Below are positions 1 to 6,983 of a stretch of DNA of 11,294 nt, one piece after another. A program made the position numbers and the translations under genes. The stretch is taken from the NCBI GenBank assembly GCA_002371345.1, contig DFHY01000037.1, positions 16,405 to 27,698 of the forward strand, written 5' to 3'. The notes beneath the pieces were generated by a model, which was not told where the DNA came from, searched no databases, and saw only the letters and a program-made list of their open reading frames with translations. Source of the DNA: Lachnospiraceae bacterium UBA3711. Its GTDB lineage: Bacteria > Bacillota > Clostridia > Lachnospirales > Lachnospiraceae. Position 1 is the first letter of the stretch. Every line of letters starts with the position of its first letter.

Positions 1-8
1 CAGAGGCC

Positions 9-3000
9 TCAGAACCGGGCTCCCCACTTCTTCCTCGCAGCCAGGAGAGCCAGCAGCAGGAAGATAATTCCGGCTGAGATCCCGGTTGCCATAGCGAACG
101 GTTCAAACGGCGTGTCGTCTCCGGTAGGCTTGCTGGACTTGGTCTCATTGTTCGACAATGCCTGCGCCTCGGCCAGAGCACTTGAGTCACCCGCAAATCC
201 GCTGCTGGGATTCGTCAGGTTCGCCGCAGCCACACTGCCGTCGCGGACATCGTTTGTCAGGACGATGCTCTCATCCGCATTCGTCGGAGACAGCGTCACC
301 GAAGTCTTGTTGAGCGAGATATCGTATCCGCTCTTCGAACCGCTTGACACCACCTTGCCGTTCTTGTCCGTCTCAGCGAAGTACAGCGTGATCGTATGCG
401 GAGCCGCCAGCTTGTACAGGTTGATCTTCAGCGTACTCGTCATCGAGCTCGCATTTGCCAGCGACATCGCCTTCTTGTACAGAATCTTGGTGTGCTTGGC
501 ATCCGAGAAGATACCGATATAATAGGTTCCGTTGACTCGGATCGGAGTCTTCTTGTATGTGACAGCCTTCGTCAGCTTCAGCTCAGCGATCTCTTTTTCC
601 GTCTTGACCTTCTTCAGCGTGAACTCAAGCGTCTGCTGGTTCTTCTCAGCGGATGTTAGCGTTATCCTCGTCTTCAGATACTTCGGAATCGCAGTACCTG
701 TTGCAAGAACAGCGTAGGTCTTCGGATCTACAAGGCTGTAGCTGGACAGCACGCTCGCGCCTGAAGCATCCGTCAGCGTCTGCAGAGACGCGGTAATGCG
801 GATCTTGTCGCCGGACCACCTGTATGAGATATCCTTCAGCGTCTTGGTCGTCTCATTTGACAGCTGTATTGTCTTCAGGTTCTTCAGTCTGGTGCCGTCG
901 CCTCCGGCAACCTTGAAGTTCGCGGTAAGCGCGGACGCAAGCGGCTTGTTCTCATGGTCTACAACATTCAGCTTGATCTGGAATGAGCCGGTAGTAAGAC
1001 CAGCAGTCGGATATATGTTGCGCAGATACACCTGCTTGACCGCTTCGTTCAGCTCAAGCCTGACTGGATGTGAGTTGCCATCTGCAAATGCGTTTCCGTC
1101 ATCGGAGAACATAATCTGTGAGACGCCAATATTCGCAGACACAACAGGAGTACCGTTCTGATCAGTCTCCGCCAGATAATAATACGCTCCGCGTGTCAGG
1201 CCTTCAAGTGTTGCCGTCTGGTAGGAAGAACCCTTGTTGTTTGATGTATCCGTGCTGTACGGAACGTCCATTCTCGCGGGGCCCGCAACTTTGGTTGAAA
1301 GATTAGTATCAGAGAAAGCTGATACATAGAATGTACGGCCGGACTTATCCGGAACATAGTACCTGCTTCCGTCTGCAACCCTCGTCTGCTTGATAACAGA
1401 TATAGAACCAGGCTGAGCCGGGACGATCTTCTCAAGCGGAATCACATAAGAACCGCCATTGGCAACCGCCTGAGTATATGTTGCGCCCTTGATCGTATAG
1501 CCACTCGGTGCACTAACCGCGTTAAGCGTCAGGCTTCCGGCAGCCTTAACCAGATCCGCACCGTCCTTTGTAAGCGATATTGATCTCAGAGTGCCGTCAG
1601 TCGTATTGGTCGTCGTATAATGAGTTCCCGCAGTCAGTACATTACTTCCGGCCTTAAGTTCGAATACCGTTCCGGCAATATAAGGCGCCTTCCCATCAAC
1701 ACCGGAGCCGATGCTGAACGTCCACGGATCCAGATTGATTCTGACCTCACTACCAGCAGATACATCAACATTCGTTACGGCACCAGGTTCAAATTCATAC
1801 CCTGCGGGAGCGGATGTCCAATTAATCTTTAAAGTATTCCATGTGTTTGCATCTGGATGCAGCAGCTTCCAACCAGTATCTGTGTTTGCAAGTGTTATAT
1901 CAGAAACACTTCCCTTTGTAGCCCCCGTGGCTGCACCACCGTCAATTCTATAATCAACCTGAGTATTGTTGGATGTCAATGTAAACTTCACATCCGCTAA
2001 CGGTGTTCCCGAAACAAGAGCGGCTATATTGAACCTCCATTGTGAAAGATCAACTATTACATTTTCATTCTTAATCTCTTTTTCTTTAAAGACATCAACA
2101 GGATCTGGAGTAGCCTTTGGGGTAGCTGTAAAATACTTGTCATATGGAACATCTGTCCACTTGAGCGTCAAAGTATTCCATTCAGCCTCACTCGGATGAA
2201 GCTTCTTCCATCCTTCGGCTGTCAGCTTAATCTCCGCCAGACTATTGTCTATTGTCTTTCCAGCCACTCCACCTGTTATAGTGTAATCTGTGGCTTTCAA
2301 TGAGTCATTTCCAACCTTCAGTTCAAAAGACGTATCTTTAATATATTTGCTATCATAACGCGAACCAACATTAAACTTGAACTCTTTTTGCTTAAAGGTC
2401 AGATTCTTATCTGAAGGAAGTCCTTCGATAGAAACAGTAGGATTATCCGGATAGTCTGAATTATACGTCTTTTTGACAGTAAACGGGATAAGATGTGCAT
2501 CAACAGCACTTACATTATTTGAATCAAACAAATACCCAGGATATACGTCCTTCTCAAGAATAGCAAATTCCTTTTGTACAACCTGGTTCGCCTCTGACGG
2601 TGATTCTTGAATCAAATTTGCCAGTGTTGATAAATCAACTGGAATGCTTCCGTTTCCTGAAGTAAACTCAACTGCAACAGCACCACTGCCATCATAATTT
2701 TGTCTAATCTGAATAGGAACATCCTTCAAATATCCCTTTTGCTCTGTAGGTGTCTCTACTGCAGAATCACATACGGCAACATGATACACCGTCTCTTCGT
2801 TTTCCGGACGATCCACTATTGAAATTGTAACTGGTCCAGTAGTCTCGCCCACAGGAGAACTACTGCTTGGGTCTGCTGCACTGCCATTGTTTGTAAGATT
2901 TATTTTAACTGTATTATCTGGCTTAGTGAGCGAACAGGTGAACGAAAAATCCCACGCCTTTGAGTAATTGGTTGGAATGACCTCCTCCCTTATTACATAC

Positions 3001-5060
3001 TCTATTCCTGACAGAAGTACGCCTGAACCATTCTCAGCCTTAATATATGGTGAGATATCTTCCTCCTCTGTATCGCTGCTATCCCAGTCATATATTTTTG
3101 TATTCGCAGGTACTAGTACCGAAACATATTCATCAGGGTTTTCAGACTTCTTATACCTAAATGTAAACGCAGTTTTATTATATAGCGCAAGTTTAGCGTT
3201 ACCTAGCTTTTGTGAATTAGCACCTATCTTTGAAACCTTTACAGTCTTACCAACTGACGCAATATTAATTCCACCTGAAGCTCTATTGTTATCATTCAAG
3301 CTCTCAGTCTCATCCGCCTGCGCCTGAAGTGTCTCCTCGTCTTCGCCATCTTCAGCCGCTGCCATGAGCATAACTGGCGCGAGCATAGTCTCCGCCTGAC
3401 CCTCATCAGCCGCTGACAGGACAACGCTGCCCTCAGTCTCCTCGACATTTTCTGTCTCAGGCTCGGTCTCTGCCACGTCCTCGGTCTCAGACTCGGTCTC
3501 CTCGGTCTCGGTTGCCGGCGCGTCATCCCCGGATTCTGTTCTGACGGTAGACTTGATTATGTCCTTGCCGATATTGATGGTACCGGCATACGCGGCTCCG
3601 GTGAGCTTTCCGTCTATTGATATTGAACCCTGAGGCACCAGATAGGTTCCGACGCCGCGCTTCGCGATGCCGATCTCTCCTGTATACGGCGCCAGGGTAT
3701 AATTGCCGTCAGTTCCCTCAGCGATCTTTGTGACAGTCACGACAAGACGCCCTGCCTGCTCGCTGTTCTGCTTCCTGTTGACCGCCGCTCCGTCGGAAAC
3801 AACACCATAATGCGGCAGCGCGACGTAACCGGTATCCGGATTCGTCACGACATAGTTAAGCACGACCATACGGCCGCTCACATCAATATCACCTCCGCTG
3901 AGGACAGCACGCATCGGATCCTGATCGTTGCCTGCGTCCGTCTGGACATTTCCGTCAGAATCCGTGTAGATATTAACGACAGCCGCATCGCCGCCGCTCT
4001 GGGCGTTAGCCAGAGACACACTGTATCCGGCAAGCGAGTTCAGCAGATCCTCACTGTTTGATATGTTGTCGTCCTCGACCTTGCCGTTGACAGCCGCGCC
4101 TACAGCCGCGTATCTGCCGGCTTCGCCGATGGAAGAAATGACAGAGCCGCGGGAAACAGCCCCGCCGTCATTCGCGCGGTTCTCTTCAGCGACCAGCGCG
4201 AAAGCGCGCAGCTTCTTAGGCGCGCTGAAAGAGAAACCTGTAACTCTCAGGTCCCCGTTAAGATCAATGCTGCCGGAAATCTCCTGGGCGGAGTCCGAGC
4301 TTACATTATATAGATGAGTCTTCGCCTGCAGAAGCGGCTTCAAGCTCAGATCAATACCGTCGCCACGCGTAAAGGTAATCTGAGTTCCCTCGGGGATGTT
4401 GATAACCTCGTCACCGTCCTTCAGTGAGAGCTCATAGAAACGCGCGTCAGTAATAACTCTCTGCTTGCCGAGGATGACCTTGTCAACCTTGCCGCGGTTG
4501 CCCTTGTCCTCAGAATACTCTGTCTTACTGCAGACAAGCTCCGCACTCTTGGCAACGCCCTTGCCCTTCGGAAGCTTGACAGAGATCGTTCCCTTTGAGG
4601 TATTCGTCTCAAATGACCTGGTCTTGCCCTCTTCCTCTGTCTCTGGCTCCGTAGCCTTGGTCTCAGACTGCTTCTCAGACGCCGCCGTCTCTGCCGCAGC
4701 GGTCTCGCTCTGCGCGGCAGCTGATTCAGGCTGTGCTTCCGATGCCTGTGTCTGAGCCTGGGTTTCAGGCGGCTGTGTCTCAGGGGCCTGGGTTTCAGGC
4801 AGCTGCGTCTCAGGCGGCTGAGTTTCAGGCGGCTGGGTTTCCGGTGCCTGAGTTTCAGGCGGCTGTGTCTCAGGAGCCTGTGTCTCGGGTGCCTGAGTTT
4901 CAGGAGCCTGCGTCTCTACTGCCTCTGTGACAGTCTCAGCCGGCAGCGCAGCATTCGGATCCTCCGCGCCAAACGCCGGGGACATAGCTGAATTACCCGA
5001 TACACTCATCAACGTCGCTGCCAAAAGCAGCGCCGCTACCTTGCGGGCTTTGATTTTCAT
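9..5060 (-). CDS. Large secreted, sortase-anchored multidomain surface protein (Cna-B-like stalk)
   Basis: A 1683-residue exported protein, probably a wall-attached adhesin; its ligand is unknown. The start is backed by GGGAGG at 5069-5074, 8 nt before ATG. Residues 1-32 look like a signal peptide (basic MKIKARK, then a hydrophobic run). Then come a Q-x-P-E-T array (51-100), a Ser/Glu/Ala/Thr-rich linker to about 147, a beta-rich domain (about 148-290), a domain resembling choice-of-anchor A (about 316-505, tentative), an acidic Thr/Glu linker (about 513-595), a Cna-B-like module (603-724), a region of unknown fold (about 743-880), three tandem related modules (890-1192), and two further Cna-B-like modules (1218-1349 and 1494-1605) either side of an unassigned segment. 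The C-terminus has S-K-P-T-G (1643-1647), a membrane segment (about 1656-1675) and a basic tail. Nt 1800-3300 is clearly AT-richer. Export and anchoring are well supported; the adhesin role is inferred from architecture. Confidence 0.9.
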   Translation of the reverse strand: MKIKARKVAALLLAATLMSVSGNSAMSPAFGAEDPNAALPAETVTEAVETQAPETQAPETQAPETQPPETQAPETQPPETQPPETQLPETQAPETQPPETQAQTQASEAQPESAAAQSETAAAETAASEKQSETKATEPETEEEGKTRSFETNTSKGTISVKLPKGKGVAKSAELVCSKTEYSEDKGNRGKVDKVILGKQRVITDARFYELSLKDGDEVINIPEGTQITFTRGDGIDLSLKPLLQAKTHLYNVSSDSAQEISGSIDLNGDLRVTGFSFSAPKKLRAFALVAEENRANDGGAVSRGSVISSIGEAGRYAAVGAAVNGKVEDDNISNSEDLLNSLAGYSVSLANAQSGGDAAVVNIYTDSDGNVQTDAGNDQDPMRAVLSGGDIDVSGRMVVLNYVVTNPDTGYVALPHYGVVSDGAAVNRKQNSEQAGRLVVTVTKIAEGTDGNYTLAPYTGEIGIAKRGVGTYLVPQGSISIDGKLTGAAYAGTINIGKDIIKSTVRTESGDDAPATETEETESETEDVAETEPETENVEETEGSVVLSAADEGQAETMLAPVMLMAAAEDGEDEETLQAQADETESLNDNNRASGGINIASVGKTVKVSKIGANSQKLGNAKLALYNKTAFTFRYKKSENPDEYVSVLVPANTKIYDWDSSDTEEEDISPYIKAENGSGVLLSGIEYVIREEVIPTNYSKAWDFSFTCSLTKPDNTVKINLTNNGSAADPSSSSPVGETTGPVTISIVDRPENEETVYHVAVCDSAVETPTEQKGYLKDVPIQIRQNYDGSGAVAVEFTSGNGSIPVDLSTLANLIQESPSEANQVVQKEFAILEKDVYPGYLFDSNNVSAVDAHLIPFTVKKTYNSDYPDNPTVSIEGLPSDKNLTFKQKEFKFNVGSRYDSKYIKDTSFELKVGNDSLKATDYTITGGVAGKTIDNSLAEIKLTAEGWKKLHPSEAEWNTLTLKWTDVPYDKYFTATPKATPDPVDVFKEKEIKNENVIVDLSQWRFNIAALVSGTPLADVKFTLTSNNTQVDYRIDGGAATGATKGSVSDITLANTDTGWKLLHPDANTWNTLKINWTSAPAGYEFEPGAVTNVDVSAGSEVRINLDPWTFSIGSGVDGKAPYIAGTVFELKAGSNVLTAGTHYTTTNTTDGTLRSISLTKDGADLVKAAGSLTLNAVSAPSGYTIKGATYTQAVANGGSYVIPLEKIVPAQPGSISVIKQTRVADGSRYYVPDKSGRTFYVSAFSDTNLSTKVAGPARMDVPYSTDTSNNKGSSYQTATLEGLTRGAYYYLAETDQNGTPVVSANIGVSQIMFSDDGNAFADGNSHPVRLELNEAVKQVYLRNIYPTAGLTTGSFQIKLNVVDHENKPLASALTANFKVAGGDGTRLKNLKTIQLSNETTKTLKDISYRWSGDKIRITASLQTLTDASGASVLSSYSLVDPKTYAVLATGTAIPKYLKTRITLTSAEKNQQTLEFTLKKVKTEKEIAELKLTKAVTYKKTPIRVNGTYYIGIFSDAKHTKILYKKAMSLANASSMTSTLKINLYKLAAPHTITLYFAETDKNGKVVSSGSKSGYDISLNKTSVTLSPTNADESIVLTNDVRDGSVAAANLTNPSSGFAGDSSALAEAQALSNNETKSSKPTGDDTPFEPFAMATGISAGIIFLLLALLAARKKWGARF
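12..137 (-). other. C-terminal cell-wall sorting signal (S-K-P-T-G-D type)
   Basis: The last 42 residues of the surface protein have the three-part layout of a sortase substrate: a short motif S-K-P-T-G-D-D (residues 1643-1649), a hydrophobic segment (about 1656-1675) and a basic end with R-K-K. The canonical LPxTG is absent. Class B sortases of clostridia are known to accept variants such as (S/P)PxTG, and S-K-P-T-G is close to that. The class B sortase encoded at 8929-7964 is therefore a candidate enzyme, but this pairing is inference. Confidence 0.78.
1485..2393 (-). repeat. Three tandem related protein modules in the surface protein
   Basis: Residues 890-977, 1002-1092 and 1107-1192 are diverged copies of one module of about 85-90 residues. 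Each opens with an aromatic-rich strand (EFKFNVGS, QWRFNIAA, PWTFSIGS), continues with FELKVGND, FTLTSNNT or FELKAGSN, and has a Y-x-I/T-G-G or Y-T-T-T segment. Copies 1 and 2 share W-K-(K/L)-L-H-P followed by W-N-T-L and a terminal W; copy 3 has a shorter equivalent ending S-A-P-S-G-Y. Copies 2 and 3 share S-A-P-(A/S)-G-Y. Short beta-strands throughout suggest a beta-sandwich of the Cna-B/SpaA kind, but that fold is inferred. Confidence 0.8.
4761..4910 (-). repeat. Ten tandem 15-bp units coding Q-x-P-E-T
   Basis: Residues 51-100 of the surface protein are ten units of Gln-(Ala/Pro/Leu)-Pro-Glu-Thr, encoded by ten imperfect 15-bp DNA repeats. The stretch lies directly after the signal peptide and would form an extended, Pro-rich spacer. 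Because the unit is a multiple of three, gain or loss of copies changes length without breaking the frame. Confidence 0.95.
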
Positions 5061-5183
5061 GTGATAAACCTCCCGGAACGATACAAATAGCCCATAACAG
5101 ACTCTCTCCCCTGCTGCTATGAACCTAATCCCTTATTAATCCTGTAGAAAGGCCGTCAGCTCTCCACTGACCATATATGCTGT

Positions 5184-5212
5184 ATTATATGCGCTTTGTA
5201 TGAAAAAGTAAA
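5184..5212 (-). promoter_or_regulatory. Predicted sigma-A promoter of the surface-protein gene
   Basis: On the minus strand TTTACT (5212-5207) is separated by exactly 17 nt from a perfect TATAAT (5189-5184). Transcription would begin near 5177, giving a leader of roughly 117 nt. A small hairpin (GTCAG/CTGAC, 5155-5159 with 5167-5171) would form near the 5' end of the transcript and might stabilise it. Confidence 0.55.
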
Positions 5213-5235
5213 TATCAAATCGAGCGAAAGCGAAA

Positions 5236-5297
5236 CCCTGAAGCCGGGGCACACTTGTTTGCCAGAGGCAACAGGTACTTTTGACTTCAGCATCATA
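5236..5297 (-). repeat. Dispersed repeat, copy 1 (long form, one end only)
   Basis: These 62 nt align without gaps to 8966-9027, with 51 of 62 positions identical by my count. Both copies have the same orientation and both contain a small hairpin TTGCC-nGA-GGCAA (5259-5271 here). The copy lies between the rpsR terminator and the surface-gene promoter, about 24 nt upstream of the -35 box. The terminal inverted repeat seen on the low-coordinate side of copy 2 is missing here. Confidence 0.8.
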
Positions 5298-5316
5298 TGA
5301 TTACAGTGTCAAAAGT
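5277..5316. repeat. 40-bp imperfect palindrome at the edge of repeat copy 1
   Basis: Outer arms ACTTTTGAC (5277-5285) and GTCAAAAGT (5308-5316) are perfect complements, and the centre ATCATATGAT (5292-5301) is a perfect 10-bp palindrome. In total 14 of 20 positions pair. It reads as two ends of the dispersed repeat placed head to head. Confidence 0.75.
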
Positions 5317-5342
5317 CTGTCAGGCATTGAGGCAGAAAACAT

Positions 5343-5367
5343 CCCCGGAGCCCATCGGACTCCGGGG
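5343..5367 (-). terminator. Probable intrinsic terminator of rpsF-ssb-rpsR
   Basis: CCCCGGAG (5343-5350) and CTCCGGGG (5360-5367) form a perfect 8-bp GC-rich stem with a 9-nt loop. Read on the minus strand it is followed by ATGTTTTC, a short T tract. It lies about 170 nt beyond the rpsR stop codon and before the surface-gene promoter. Confidence 0.65.
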
Positions 5368-5539
5368 TAAAATGACGTATCTTTATTCCTGAAAGATTGC
5401 GATGATCCGCACTCCGGAACGTCATCCGGATCCCGATCATCCTGATTCATACTTGTCGGCAACTATTCAGCGCCTCCCGCTCAGAACACGTCTGTTCTCC
5501 GCTGTGGGCTGATTATTTACTGCAGCTGCCAGTTCCCGA
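5368..5539. other. Non-coding tail between rpsR and its terminator
   Basis: I see no gene here. One short inverted repeat, AGAACA-CGTC-TGTTCT (5483-5498), is flanked by CAGCG (5468-5472) and CGCTG (5500-5504) and could fold as a hairpin in the 3' untranslated region of rpsR. It has no T tract, so I do not call it a terminator. Confidence 0.4.
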
Positions 5540-5797
5540 TTAATCCTGCACGTACGGCATAAGGGCCACGTGGCGGGCTCTCTTGATCGCTACGGTCAGA
5601 GCTCTCTGATGCTTCGCGCAGTTGCCGGTAATGCGTCTCGGAAGAATCTTGCCTCTCTCGGAGACATACTTCTTCAGCTTCGCGGTATCCTTGTAATCGA
5701 TCTCATTATTCTCCTTGCCGCAGAACACGCAGACCTTCTTGCGTCTGTGCATCGGTCTCGCACTGCGTCTCGGAGCATCGCTCTTATTAAACGGCAT
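5540..5797 (-). CDS. rpsR: 30S ribosomal protein bS18
   Basis: The 85-residue product matches the usual length of bS18, which binds the platform of the small ribosomal subunit as a heterodimer with S6. Recognisable features are the basic N-terminus, the block around K-V-C-V-F-C-G-K, the central I-D-Y-K-D segment, the I-L-P-R-R-I-T-G-N motif and the closing [12 protein letters not shown]. Cys23, Cys26, Cys60 and His63 form a possible zinc site, as in the cysteine-containing form of S18. The start has AGGAGG at 5804-5809, six nt before ATG. It is the last gene of the operon, 30 nt after the ssb stop codon. Confidence 0.97.
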   Translation of the reverse strand: MPFNKSDAPRRSARPMHRRKKVCVFCGKENNEIDYKDTAKLKKYVSERGKILPRRITGNCAKHQRALTVAIKRARHVALMPYVQD

Positions 5798-5827
5798 GTG
5801 AATCCTCCTTATAGAATATCGAAGGGA

Positions 5828-6343
5828 TCAATTAAACGGTAATTCCTGATCGATCCCCTCCGGGATGTTGATGAAACCGCCATCTCCCATATCCGCGGCC
5901 GGAGCCGGTGCGGGCGCTGCCGAAGCAGGGGCCGGTGCCGCATAAGAAGCTGCCTGGGAAACCGCCGGGCCGCTGCCTGAGGATGCGCTGTACCGGTCTG
6001 AAGCCGCCTTGCTCTCGGCAAACTCCTGATCCTCAACAACCACATCCGTCGTGAAGACGGTCTGTCCATCCCGGTTCGTATACTTTCCGGTCTGAATCCT
6101 GCCGGTAACCGCGATCTTGGTTCCCTTGTGCAGATACTGCTCAGCGAACTGGGCGCTTCTGCCAAACGCGACACAGTTGATGAAGTCTGCGGTCTGGGCA
6201 TTCGGATCGTTGTTGTCACGGCGGACCCTGCGGTCAACCGCCAGAGTATATCTGGCGTAAGCCTGCTGCTGATCACCTGAACCGGCGGAATATCTCACAT
6301 CCGGATCACGGGTCAGACGCCCCATCAAGATGACTTTATTCAT
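5828..6343 (-). CDS. ssb: Single-stranded DNA-binding protein
   Basis: The product (171 residues) coats single-stranded DNA in replication, recombination and repair. The OB-fold covers residues 1-110: MNKVILMGRLTRDPDVRY opens it, T-L-A-V-D-R-R, D-F-I-N-C-V-A-F-G and V-T-G-R-I-Q-T-G-K-Y follow. An Ala/Ser/Pro-rich flexible linker spans about 111-152, then the interaction tip ends G-I-D-Q-E-L-P-F-N. Most SSBs end in Phe; here an Asn follows it. The sequence around Q25-Q27 lengthens the loop before the core strand a little. The start has AGGAGA at 6353-6358. Position between rpsF and rpsR is the classical arrangement, with gaps of 19 and 30 nt that imply one transcript. Confidence 0.97.
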   Translation of the reverse strand: MNKVILMGRLTRDPDVRYSAGSGDQQQAYARYTLAVDRRVRRDNNDPNAQTADFINCVAFGRSAQFAEQYLHKGTKIAVTGRIQTGKYTNRDGQTVFTTDVVVEDQEFAESKAASDRYSASSGSGPAVSQAASYAAPAPASAAPAPAPAADMGDGGFINIPEGIDQELPFN

Positions 6344-6362
6344 AATTTTTTATCTCCTTAAT

Positions 6363-6650
6363 TTACGCGTCCTGTCTAACGCATAAATACCTGAGCACTC
6401 CGTCCATGATACGAAGTCTGCCCTCGATCTGGGCAGGAGCTTCCGGCTCAGACTCGAAGTGAATGAAATAGTAGAATGCCTCATGCATCTTCTCTATCTC
6501 ATAGGCAAGTCTCTTCTTGCCCCAGTCATCGACATCCGTGACAGTGCCTTCAAATCTCGCGATCAGATCCTTCACGCGATCAACAAGCTCTGCCCTGGCG
6601 TCGTCTTCGAGTTTAGCGCTGACAACTACGCACAGTTCGTATTTGTTCAT
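6363..6650 (-). CDS. rpsF: 30S ribosomal protein bS6
   Basis: The 95-residue product has the normal length and sequence of bS6, which pairs with S18 in the small subunit. It shows the N-terminal strand M-N-K-Y-E-L, the W-G-K-K-R-L-A-Y-E-I core, the Y-Y-F-I-H-F-E strand and the C-terminal L-R-I-M-D-G-V-L-R-Y-L. The start is fixed by a near-perfect Shine-Dalgarno, TAAGGAGGTG read on the minus strand (6659-6668), 8 nt before ATG. It is the first gene of rpsF-ssb-rpsR, driven by a promoter at about 6729-6757. In other bacteria the S6:S18 complex represses its own mRNA; whether that occurs here is not evident from the sequence. Confidence 0.97.
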   Translation of the reverse strand: MNKYELCVVVSAKLEDDARAELVDRVKDLIARFEGTVTDVDDWGKKRLAYEIEKMHEAFYYFIHFESEPEAPAQIEGRLRIMDGVLRYLCVRQDA

Positions 6651-6678
6651 GCTGCTTGCACCTCCTTATGGTCTCTGG

Positions 6679-6728
6679 CCCACCCTGCAATTGGATGAGC
6701 AAGGAAAAATGATACATCACAAGGTGGG
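6679..6728 (-). promoter_or_regulatory. Inverted repeat between the rpsF -10 box and the ribosome binding site
   Basis: CAAGGTGGG (6720-6728) and CCCACCCTG (6679-6687) can pair over nine positions, with one G-U pair in RNA, around a 32-nt loop. The upstream arm directly follows the -10 box, so with the predicted start site it is only partly transcribed. It could be an operator, or part of a leader structure if transcription starts further upstream. Confidence 0.35.
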
Positions 6729-6757
6729 ATTATACAGTACGGATTCCGCGAAATCAA
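6729..6757 (-). promoter_or_regulatory. Predicted promoter of rpsF-ssb-rpsR
   Basis: On the minus strand TTGATT (6757-6752) and a perfect TATAAT (6734-6729) are spaced by exactly 17 nt. The start point would fall near 6722, leaving a leader of about 70 nt before the rpsF start codon. Confidence 0.7.
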
Positions 6758-6983
6758 GGGTGCAAACTGCCTAATTTTTCCGCTTGTACCGGCGCGATTG
6801 AAAGTACACAAAATCTTGTGTGTCGCCGGGAGCGCCGACAATCTTGCGCCGCGCGCACCGCGCACGGAACTTGTAACCGAAGCAAATCCATAGAATTCGA
6901 GCTGCTTGTATCGCTCGATGTCGGCGGAAGTCGGCCGGGCAGCAGGGCGCGGAAAACAACTTGCCTACCTTCGCTCCACAGGC
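6758..6983. other. Non-coding gap between the deacylase gene and the rpsF promoter
   Basis: No convincing gene is seen. Short open frames here have no family resemblance and no good ribosome binding site. The gap holds a small inverted repeat ACACAA-AATC-TTGTGT (6806-6821) and a very GC-rich patch around 6820-6870 with GCGCG-CAC-CGCGC (6851-6863). No strong terminator follows the deacylase stop: the nearest stem (GCCT/AGGC, 6963-6966 with 6980-6983) has only four base pairs before a weak T tract. Confidence 0.5.

Noticed and set aside
4755..4919. A CRISPR array, suggested by regular short repeats
   Set aside because: The repeats are contiguous 15-bp coding units with no spacers.
5809..6276. 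A 155-codon frame overlapping ssb on the same strand
   Set aside because: It lacks a ribosome binding site, is Arg/Ser-rich as expected from an off-frame reading, and ssb is unambiguous.
6840..6930. A tRNA gene in the gap before rpsF, suggested by GCTCGAATTC on the minus strand
   Set aside because: No cloverleaf, acceptor stem pairing or proper T-arm GTTCGAATC could be built.
6963..6983. A terminator directly after the deacylase gene
   Set aside because: The stem has only four base pairs and the T tract is weak and displaced.
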